From: a virus
IMG/VR virus record: IMGVR_UViG_3300020428_000092
Span: 1-23,033 of that record
Length of the DNA: 23,033 bases
Strand: one strand, 5' to 3'
Position numbers and translations under genes: made by a program. This document shows positions 14,554 to 20,386 of this stretch, piece by piece. Within the stretch, counting starts at the first letter, position 1, and every line of letters starts with the position of its first letter. A model generated the notes under the pieces. That model was not told the origin of the DNA. It saw only the letters and a list, made by a program, of their open reading frames with translations, and searched no databases.

Positions 14554-15326
14554 TAAAAATATTTACAGTATATTTTGAAGGCAAATATAAACCAGAGTAT
14601 GTATCTAAACTCTATAGAGGACTAAAAGCAAATTGTAAAGTACCTTTTGAATTTATTTGTTTGTCTGATACAAAAGAAGTTGAAGCTGATAGAGTTATTA
14701 TGTTGCCAAAATGGTCTAATATAAAACTGCATTGGCATAAACTAAAATTCTTTAGCCCTTTATTTGGAGACCAAAAACCTGGTGATGATATCATAGTATT
14801 AGATATTGACCAAATTATAGTTAATGATGTTACAGAAATGATTAACTATCCTGTAGGAGAAAACGAAATAGTTACTTACAGAAAATGGTGGAAGAAAGGC
14901 GACCCCAATTCAGGCAATACAGTTAGATTAAATGGTGGTTGGTACAAATTTAAATCAGGTTCTTTAAAATTTGTTTGGGAGAAATTTACCAAATCATCAA
15001 AGAGTATTGACAAGTGGTGTTTACACTATTTTAAGAATGGTACAGTACACTATAAATATTATGGAGAACAAAACTTTGTTGAAGATACTTGCCTAGAGAA
15101 TGGTGTAAAAATAACTCACATGCCTGGCGAATGGATTGTTAAAGTCAATAGTGAAAAAGATAGAAACCACTATCATCAATTAAAGTATATGAAAGAGTTT
15201 GGTAAAGAATATATGATACTTGATAAACCACATGATGATATTAAAATAGTACATTTTGCTGGTGCTGAAAAATTAGATACAATACATGATTGTGATTTTG
15301 ATTGGATAAAGGATTATTGGAAATGA
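14550..15326 (+). CDS. DxD glycosyltransferase (GT-A, GT8-like), 258 aa
   Basis: The N-terminal MIKIFTVYFEGKY and the strand PFEFICLSDT suit a GT-A nucleotide-sugar fold. HWHKLKFFSPL leads to DDIIVLDIDQIIVND, with DxD at 85-87 for the metal and sugar nucleotide. The late motif KIVHFAG (about 232-238) is the 'H-F-x-G' metal-binding element of GT8-like enzymes. It has no transmembrane segment or signal peptide, so it acts in the cytoplasm. The donor and acceptor cannot be assigned. It overlaps both neighbours by 4 bases (ATGA), in the middle of the rightward operon. A second, smaller DxD protein ends the same operon. Confidence 0.78.
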   Translation: MIKIFTVYFEGKYKPEYVSKLYRGLKANCKVPFEFICLSDTKEVEADRVIMLPKWSNIKLHWHKLKFFSPLFGDQKPGDDIIVLDIDQIIVNDVTEMINYPVGENEIVTYRKWWKKGDPNSGNTVRLNGGWYKFKSGSLKFVWEKFTKSSKSIDKWCLHYFKNGTVHYKYYGEQNFVEDTCLENGVKITHMPGEWIVKVNSEKDRNHYHQLKYMKEFGKEYMILDKPHDDIKIVHFAGAEKLDTIHDCDFDWIKDYWK

Positions 15327-15979
15327 TACCTGAACAAATCTTCATAGATAAAGATGTTAACAAAATAGCTATTAGTAATTCTGGTGGTTTAGATTCTTCT
15401 TTAATGACTTATCTATTATGTAAATATATAACTGATAATAATTTAAATGTCGAAGTTTATCCTATGCACGGTATTGACAATACAAGACCAACATCTCCAG
15501 AAAATGTACAAAACATTATTAATTTTTTAAGAGAACAATTTCCTAAAGTAAAAATACACGATATGCTTACATGGGATAATACTAAAGATTGGATTGTTCC
15601 TAAAACTAAAAAAGACTCAGCAGGTTTAACTAAACATTGTGTAGAAAATAATATAACTCATATCTATGGTGGAAGAACTGCAAATCCACCACCAGATGTT
15701 ATGCACCAAATTGGAATGAAAGCTATGCAATCTGAAAGAATACACAATAACGACAAAGATATTTCTGAAAGAATTAGAGGTGGTTATTTAATAAGACCTT
15801 GGGTTAATGTAGATAAAAAGTTTATCTATGACTTATATGTAAAGTTTAATTTATTAGAAACATTAGCACCTTTAACATGGAGTTGTATTGGTTTTGCTGA
15901 CGCTACAAACTTCTTTTCCAAACCTTGTGGTAAATGTGAATGGTGTAAAGAGAAAAAATGGGCATTTGGTTATGATTGA
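15323..15979 (+). CDS. QueC-like PP-loop ATPase, first paralogue, 218 aa
   Basis: KIAISNSGGLDSSLMTYLL holds the PP-loop SGGxDS (residues 20-25), which binds ATP in N-type ATP pyrophosphatases. Near the end, TWSCIGFA (C188) and PCGKCEWCKEKKWAFG (C202, C205, C208) form a four-cysteine set like the zinc site of QueC, which makes 7-cyano-7-deazaguanine from a carboxylate through an amide. The sequence between differs from standard QueC, so the substrate may be another carboxylic acid; PAPS-reductase-like or tRNA-modifying relatives share the PP-loop. The ATG at 15323 overlaps the glycosyltransferase stop by ATGA; an upstream in-frame start at 15302 is inside that gene and less likely. Confidence 0.75.
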   Translation: MIPEQIFIDKDVNKIAISNSGGLDSSLMTYLLCKYITDNNLNVEVYPMHGIDNTRPTSPENVQNIINFLREQFPKVKIHDMLTWDNTKDWIVPKTKKDSAGLTKHCVENNITHIYGGRTANPPPDVMHQIGMKAMQSERIHNNDKDISERIRGGYLIRPWVNVDKKFIYDLYVKFNLLETLAPLTWSCIGFADATNFFSKPCGKCEWCKEKKWAFGYD

Positions 15980-16676
15980 TGTAGAAGACTATAGAATAAA
16001 AAAAGCAGAAATGGTATTCATGTCGTTATCAGGTGGTGCTGATTCGGCAATTCTATTCTATCATGCCTGTGATGTTATGCCTGATAAAACATTTTTAGTT
16101 TGGTCAGGTTCAGATATTGGTAGACCTAATTTAAAAGAGGCCAAGGCAGTATATAATTTTGTTAAAGAAAAATATCCAAAAGTAAATATATTACCTCATC
16201 ATACATTTGAGTATAGTGTTAGAAAATATCCACAAACTATAGACCAAACAAAAACTGAATGGGATCCTAAAAAAGACCCTAAATCAATCTTTCATAGACA
16301 AGAAGAATTAAAATTAAAAATTGTTCACGAACCAGATTTATGTTTAAACGGTATGACTTCACATCCACCAGAAGAAGCAATTAAAGAATTTAAATTAGAT
16401 GTTGATGAAGGCCATGGAATATTAGAAAAAAGAAGACAAAAAACAAGAAGTCCTTGGGGGCAAAATATGACACCTAGTGGTAAACATGTTCACTACTATA
16501 GTCCTTTTATGCAAAAAGATAAAAGTCATGTTAAAGATATGTATGTTAAGTATGGTGTTTTAGATACATTATTTCCTTTAACTGCCAGTTGTATTGGTTG
16601 GCCAGATAAAGTAACACTACCTTGTAAAGTATGTGTTTGGTGTAAAGAGAGACTTTGGGCATTTGGAACTTATTAG
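15972..16676 (+). CDS. QueC-like PP-loop ATPase, second paralogue, 234 aa
   Basis: VFMSLSGGADSAILFYHA carries SGGxDS at 20-25. The C-terminal cysteines are C207 (ASCIGW) and C218/C221/C224 (PCKVCVWCKERLWAFG). It matches the preceding gene at both ends (SGG.DS and SCIG...PC..C.WCKE..WAFG) and in size, so the pair came from a tandem duplication, but the central parts are very different. This suggests two related but distinct ATP-driven steps, or a heterodimer. Start at 15972: the frame stays open further upstream inside the neighbouring gene, but the ATG overlapping its stop by 8 bases fits the operon. The next gene begins immediately after the stop. Confidence 0.75.
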   Translation: MIDVEDYRIKKAEMVFMSLSGGADSAILFYHACDVMPDKTFLVWSGSDIGRPNLKEAKAVYNFVKEKYPKVNILPHHTFEYSVRKYPQTIDQTKTEWDPKKDPKSIFHRQEELKLKIVHEPDLCLNGMTSHPPEEAIKEFKLDVDEGHGILEKRRQKTRSPWGQNMTPSGKHVHYYSPFMQKDKSHVKDMYVKYGVLDTLFPLTASCIGWPDKVTLPCKVCVWCKERLWAFGTY

Positions 16677-17060
16677 ATGAAAATATTAATTTACGGACAT
16701 AGTGGTTCCGGTAAAACCACATTAGCAAAACAACTTGCTGAACATTATAAGATACCAAACTTTAATGGTGATGATGTAAGAAAAATGTTTAATGATTGGC
16801 ACTTTGAAATAAACGGCAGAAAAATACAAGCAATGAGAATGAGAACTTTATCTAATATGGTTGAAGATTGTATTGTTGATTTTATTTGTCCTTTAAATCA
16901 CTATAGAAAATATTATGATTACACCATCTTTATGAACACCATAGAAAAATCAAAATATGAAAATACAAACTTAATATTCGAATCAGGTGAACCTAACCTA
17001 GAAATTAAAAATTGGAAATATAATATAAAGGAAATAATTGATGAGATTAATTTGTTGTAA
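16677..17060 (+). CDS. adenylylsulfate-kinase-like P-loop kinase, short, 127 aa
   Basis: ILIYGHSGSGKTTLAKQL carries a Walker A loop (G7-T14). FNGDDVRKMFND (29-40) corresponds to the 'DGDNxRxxLN' region of APS kinase, with R35 present, and NMVEDCIVDFICPLNHYR (60-77) to its 'A..I.SP...R' segment. APS kinases are about 180-200 residues; this protein has lost most of the lid and C-terminal part, so its substrate may differ: a nucleotide, a sugar or another hydroxyl group. Phage P-loop kinases of this general type are known in DNA base modification and RNA repair. Its start directly follows the preceding stop, and its end overlaps the last gene by 20 bases. Confidence 0.7.
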   Translation: MKILIYGHSGSGKTTLAKQLAEHYKIPNFNGDDVRKMFNDWHFEINGRKIQAMRMRTLSNMVEDCIVDFICPLNHYRKYYDYTIFMNTIEKSKYENTNLIFESGEPNLEIKNWKYNIKEIIDEINLL

Positions 17061-17616
17061 TACAGGCGAAAGATTTGGTCAATGGTATGTTGACAATCTA
17101 AAACATATGATAGATACATACTCTGGTTTAAAGTATGATAGTTTTGAAGTTATTACGGAAGAACTGTACGAGGGCGTTTTTAATAAACTTCAAATGTTTG
17201 ATAAGTTTAGAGACGGAGAAAACCTATACTTTGATTTAGACATTGTTATAAAGAATAAAGTACCTGATTTAATTAGAAAAGATGTAACTGTATTGAATGC
17301 CTGGTGGAGAGAACAAGAACATACACCATTAAACTCTTCTATTATATCTTGGACAGGAGACCAATCATACATCTATAAAAAGTTTATGGAAAATCCTGAC
17401 TATTATCAAGTTAAGTATAATAGAGGTATAGACCAATTTTTACATGAGAACTTTGATATTAAAACTTATCCAGATTCAACTTACTATTCTATAAAAGGTC
17501 GTGAGTATGATGAAGAAGATACAAACTACAGTATTTGTATTTTTAATCAAAGAAAAATATTAATGGAAGATGGATGGTCAGGTTGGTGGAAAAAATACTT
17601 TATTGAGAATTTTTAA
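17041..17616 (+). CDS. small DxD glycosyltransferase-like protein, 191 aa
   Basis: LICCNTGERFGQWYVDNLKH begins a GT-A-like fold, and GENLYFDLDIVIKN carries DxD at 65-67, the same position relative to the strand as in the larger glycosyltransferase of this operon (VLDIDQIIV). FNKLQMFDKF before it parallels 'HKLKFFSPL' there, so the two are probably related. Several tryptophans in the second half (NAWWREQ, GWSGWWKKYF) could form the acceptor site. I chose the ATG at 17041, with AAGGA eight bases upstream, over the in-frame TTG at 17038. It overlaps the kinase gene by 20 bases and, tail to tail, the minus-strand gene at 17600-18073 by 17 bases. Confidence 0.65.
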   Translation: MRLICCNTGERFGQWYVDNLKHMIDTYSGLKYDSFEVITEELYEGVFNKLQMFDKFRDGENLYFDLDIVIKNKVPDLIRKDVTVLNAWWREQEHTPLNSSIISWTGDQSYIYKKFMENPDYYQVKYNRGIDQFLHENFDIKTYPDSTYYSIKGREYDEEDTNYSICIFNQRKILMEDGWSGWWKKYFIENF

Positions 17617-18073
17617 TTTTATAAACTATACTTAATGCCTCAAATGGTGTTTTAGCTAATCTTAATTGTTTTTTCAATTCAGTATCTTTAGATTGTTTGA
17701 TAAAATCTTGTTCAAAACAATACAACTTTAAATTAAATAACTTTTCTAAATTATCTTCGTCAAACTCCACAAAGAACTCATACATTTCTTTAAAGTATTC
17801 TTTACTCAAATCACTAATAACTTTTTGTGCTAACTCTTCTTCTTTAGCAGCTCTCATTATACCTTGATTAAAGGCTTTCTTTTGTTCTTTTAAATATCTT
17901 TTTGTGTTTGAGTGTATAGTTTCTATATCAACTACTTTAGATAAATCTTGATAAACAGGATGTTCGGGATTAAAATGAATTGCTTGTACACCTTCTTTTG
18001 TGGTTACCTCTATTAATGTTCTATTGGCATCCAAAAAGTGTGCGTTGATATAATTGTCTTTCGTAATCTGCAT
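17600..18073 (-). CDS. unknown phage protein, paralogue of the next gene, 157 aa
   Basis: I do not recognise a named family. The N-terminal ~60 residues (MQITKDNYINAHFLD..., EV, EGVQAI, F, then the IHSNT region) align with the protein at 18095-18397, so the two arose by duplication. The rest is helical and charged (KKAFNQGIMRAAKEEELAQK, then ELKKQLRLAKTPFEALSI) and extends beyond the paralogue. It has no catalytic motif or membrane segment. Its 3' end overlaps the last gene of the rightward accessory operon by 17 bases tail to tail, and no terminator is visible between them, so antisense transcription across this boundary is likely. Confidence 0.55.
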   Translation of the reverse strand: MQITKDNYINAHFLDANRTLIEVTTKEGVQAIHFNPEHPVYQDLSKVVDIETIHSNTKRYLKEQKKAFNQGIMRAAKEEELAQKVISDLSKEYFKEMYEFFVEFDEDNLEKLFNLKLYCFEQDFIKQSKDTELKKQLRLAKTPFEALSIVYKIKNSQ

Positions 18074-18094
18074 AATATAAACCTTTATAATGTA

Positions 18095-18397
18095 TTACTT
18101 GTCTAAATTCTTTTTTACTTCTTCGCCTTTTTTTGTAAGAACTAATCCTTCTCTTTCAGCAATTTCAATAACATTTCTTTCAAATGATTTTCTTTGTGCT
18201 TTATGAAAAGAGTATGTATTTGCTTTTAAATCTTCTGTAGTAACAATAGTTAACAGTTGTTTACCTACATCACTTTCCCAATCAGCTGGCATAATAAAAG
18301 GAATAATTTGTTTTCCTTCTCTTAAAAGAACTTCAACTTGCGAATGTTCTCCATCTAGGTAATGAGCAGATACATAATTGTTTTTTGTAATATTCAT
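18095..18397 (-). CDS. unknown phage protein, short paralogue, 100 aa
   Basis: No family is recognised. The opening MNITKNNYVSAHYLD, the later EVLLREG and the IVTTEDLKANTYSFHKAQRK stretch match the protein at 17600-18073 in order and spacing, followed by a charged helix (RNVIEIAEREGLVLTKKGEE). The shared N-terminal unit therefore spans about 75 residues, and the two proteins differ in their C-terminal tails. It lies 16 bases after the virion protein gene at 18414-19337 and is probably expressed with it. AAAGGA about 11 bases before the ATG may be the ribosome site. Confidence 0.55.
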   Translation of the reverse strand: MNITKNNYVSAHYLDGEHSQVEVLLREGKQIIPFIMPADWESDVGKQLLTIVTTEDLKANTYSFHKAQRKSFERNVIEIAEREGLVLTKKGEEVKKNLDK

Positions 18398-18413
18398 AAA
18401 ATTATTTATCCTT

Positions 18414-19337
18414 TTAGTATTGAGTTATTTTCAAATACCATGTTGTACCTGTAGTTACTGAACCACCAGGAAACTCTTGAGCTCTGTAGTCATCACCAAC
18501 TTGGTTTGTTGTATATGTTGAACCGTTTAATACAGTATTTGCTATAGCAGTACCAATTGTATTTCCTGTTCCGTTTATGTTGTAAGTAATTCTGGAACTA
18601 GTAGAGTTAACAGCTGCATATCTCATCATAGTTTTTAAATAAGCACTAAATGATGAATTTGAAATTTGTTGTAAATCATTATCACTTCTAACTGTTAACA
18701 TTTCTGGATAAGATTGTGCGTTACCATTTTGTTTATGTATGTAAAAAGAAGTAACAGTAAAAGGTTGGTCTAACGCCTCTGGAATACCAGCTGCCGTATA
18801 AGCACCTGTATTTGCTCTAGTGTCAATAAAAACTGGATTGCCGTCTACCAAAGTTGCACCTGAAACACTATTTGATGTTGCTAAGAAATAAGCACCACCT
18901 TGTTGATAAGTTGTAGAACCAGTTGTAATCTGGTCAATAGCAGGAAAAATAAAAGTATCCATCATATCTGTTTGTGTCATTGCTTTAAAATTACCACCGT
19001 CATAGTAAATAGGAAATTTTATATTATTTGTATCTGCTTCATTAGATAAACTGCCTGTTGTATTTAAATTTATACAAGCATAGTTTACAGAAACAGTTGT
19101 TGGGTTTGCTGTTGTACCTGAACCAGGAAATGATGTACTGTTACTTGAATAAGAACCGGCCTGTAATCTAGTATCTGTTTGAGTACCTAAATTACCACCA
19201 CTTGAAACTCTACTTAAAGTTACAGACGGTGCCGTACCATATTGGTAAGCACATTCATCCAAGATTGTTTGTTTTTGAGCGGCTGAAATTTCTCTTATGT
19301 TGCCGTTGTCATAATATAGTGGAGTACGAACTGCCAT
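18414..19337 (-). CDS. virion structural protein with two YYD-G-N repeats, 307 aa
   Basis: Gly/Ser/Thr/Asn-rich, with no enzyme motif. Two related units open with TPLYYDNGNIREISAAQKQT (residues 4-23) and, about 105 residues later, FPIYYDGGNFKAMTQTDMMD; each is followed by a helix and then beta-rich sequence. This 'P-x-Y-Y-D-x-G-N' opening is familiar from virion proteins of marine T4-like phages. The C-terminal part ends in GTTWYLKITQY, a plausible buried strand. It stands 9 bases downstream of the fibre-like gene at 19347-20165 in the right structural block. Its position in the particle (baseplate, fibre or neck) is not determined. Confidence 0.68.
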   Translation of the reverse strand: MAVRTPLYYDNGNIREISAAQKQTILDECAYQYGTAPSVTLSRVSSGGNLGTQTDTRLQAGSYSSNSTSFPGSGTTANPTTVSVNYACINLNTTGSLSNEADTNNIKFPIYYDGGNFKAMTQTDMMDTFIFPAIDQITTGSTTYQQGGAYFLATSNSVSGATLVDGNPVFIDTRANTGAYTAAGIPEALDQPFTVTSFYIHKQNGNAQSYPEMLTVRSDNDLQQISNSSFSAYLKTMMRYAAVNSTSSRITYNINGTGNTIGTAIANTVLNGSTYTTNQVGDDYRAQEFPGGSVTTGTTWYLKITQY

Positions 19338-19346
19338 AGTTTACTC

Positions 19347-20165
19347 CTATGTTCCAGCGGCATACAAAGTCTTTACTGCTGTACCGGCTGAATTGTAAAT
19401 GATTAATGTTTGTAGATTATTTAATTCTGCTGAACCTACTGAATCATCTGCCATATGAGTAAGTGTTACAACATTAGTTGAACCAGTTGTAATGACCGTT
19501 CCATCTTCGTTTGGTAATAAGATTGTTCTATCTGCTGTAGGGTTAACTACATTTAAAGTTGTTTCGTTTGCGTCATCAGCTGAACCTTCAAAGGCAATAA
19601 ATTTATTCTGTGCTAATACAAGAGTAGAACCAAATACAGTAAATCCTGATGATGATTCAATGTTATTATTACCTGATGGATTGATTGATGTAACACCAAA
19701 AGTTGCCGTACTACCGGCAGTTATTGTGCTTGAAACTTGTAAAGCGTCATTGATATTAACTACTGTTGAATCGCTTGAAGATAATTGATTGTTTTCTATT
19801 CTTAAAGTACCTGCATTAAAAACACCTGGAACTGTTAAAGCACTTGGTACTGTAACCTGACTACCAAATGACATTGTAACTGTATCAGGTGAACTTACTG
19901 TAGCTGTAATTTGATTTGATGTACTTGCAAATTTAATTGTTTGACCAGAACCAACTGCCTGTGTAGCAGAAGCGTCATCTTCAATTATGAAACCTTGAGC
20001 AGCCGTTACAACAGCGTTAATCTCATTAACTGCACCAATAACCGAGGTTGCTGATAATGAATTGTCTAGTGTTGCAATATCTCCAAAATCATTAGCCGCT
20101 AAGCTATTGATTTTGACACGCATTTGTTCAAGTGTATCTGTTTTTTCTATACTTGTTACAGCCAT
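19347..20165 (-). CDS. fibre-like virion protein, 272 aa
   Basis: The N-terminal ~55 residues form a helical region (DTLEQMRVKINSLAANDFGD, then SVIGAVNEINAVV) of the kind that starts coiled-coil trimers in phage fibres. The remainder is beta-rich and Ser/Thr/Gly-rich. Residues about 187-228 (FIAFEGSADDANET, NPTADRTILLP, GTVITTG) match a module of the 139-residue protein at 2865-3284 in the left block. The C-terminus (LNNLQTLIIYNSAGTAVKTL) is a short strand pair. It begins 1 base after the small coiled-coil gene. A trimeric fibre or fibre-connector role is inferred from composition and the shared module. Confidence 0.7.
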   Translation of the reverse strand: MAVTSIEKTDTLEQMRVKINSLAANDFGDIATLDNSLSATSVIGAVNEINAVVTAAQGFIIEDDASATQAVGSGQTIKFASTSNQITATVSSPDTVTMSFGSQVTVPSALTVPGVFNAGTLRIENNQLSSSDSTVVNINDALQVSSTITAGSTATFGVTSINPSGNNNIESSSGFTVFGSTLVLAQNKFIAFEGSADDANETTLNVVNPTADRTILLPNEDGTVITTGSTNVVTLTHMADDSVGSAELNNLQTLIIYNSAGTAVKTLYAAGT

Positions 20166-20166
20166 A

Positions 20167-20385
20167 TTATTTTACCATGTCCTTTATCATCTTTTTAATT
20201 TCAAATAATTCTTTCTTTAGACTATTTATCTCTCGGCATGTACGCCTTATTTGATTACTTTGTTCTTGTCTTTCTCTATGTCTGAACATGTATAATTCAT
20301 ATTCTGACTTATTTGTGTTAATAATAGCATTTGTTTCTGTATCTCTTACTAAATCATTAAAATTTTCAACACGAAGTTTTGCCAT
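20167..20385 (-). CDS. small coiled-coil protein, 72 aa
   Basis: It begins MAKLRVENFNDLVRDTETNAIINT, a conserved opening of a small cyanophage/pelagiphage protein family of unknown role. The opening is followed by an E/R/Q-rich helix and a leucine/isoleucine heptad stretch (INSLKKELFEIKKMIKDM) predicted to form a coiled coil. There is one cysteine and no membrane segment. It is separated by 1 base from each neighbour, so translation is coupled to the large structural gene upstream. It may be an assembly or oligomerisation factor for the neighbouring fibre proteins; that role is inference. Confidence 0.6.
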   Translation of the reverse strand: MAKLRVENFNDLVRDTETNAIINTNKSEYELYMFRHRERQEQSNQIRRTCREINSLKKELFEIKKMIKDMVK

Positions 20386-20386
20386 A

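Noticed and set aside
15051-15058. TATAAATA on the plus strand
   Set aside because: It lies deep in the glycosyltransferase gene, encoding Y-K-Y, about 260 bases from the next start; chance occurrence in AT-rich coding sequence is likely.
15302-15322. Upstream in-frame ATG for the first QueC-like gene
   Set aside because: It lies inside the glycosyltransferase coding end; the ATG at 15323 forms the ATGA junction used at neighbouring genes.
15888-15971. Upstream in-frame ATG for the second QueC-like gene
   Set aside because: The extension is an out-of-frame reading of the conserved cysteine end of the first paralogue; 15972 is the coherent start.
15323-16676. Calling the pair true preQ0 synthases for 7-deazaguanine DNA
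   Set aside because: FolE, QueD and QueE and a DNA transglycosylase are not seen here, and the middle of the proteins does not follow standard QueC, so only QueC-like is justified.
18403-18410. GATAAATA upstream of the 100-residue gene
   Set aside because: It differs from the octamer at the first base and would start transcription at the ATG itself; it overlaps the likely ribosome site AAAGGA, so it is more likely translation signal than promoter.
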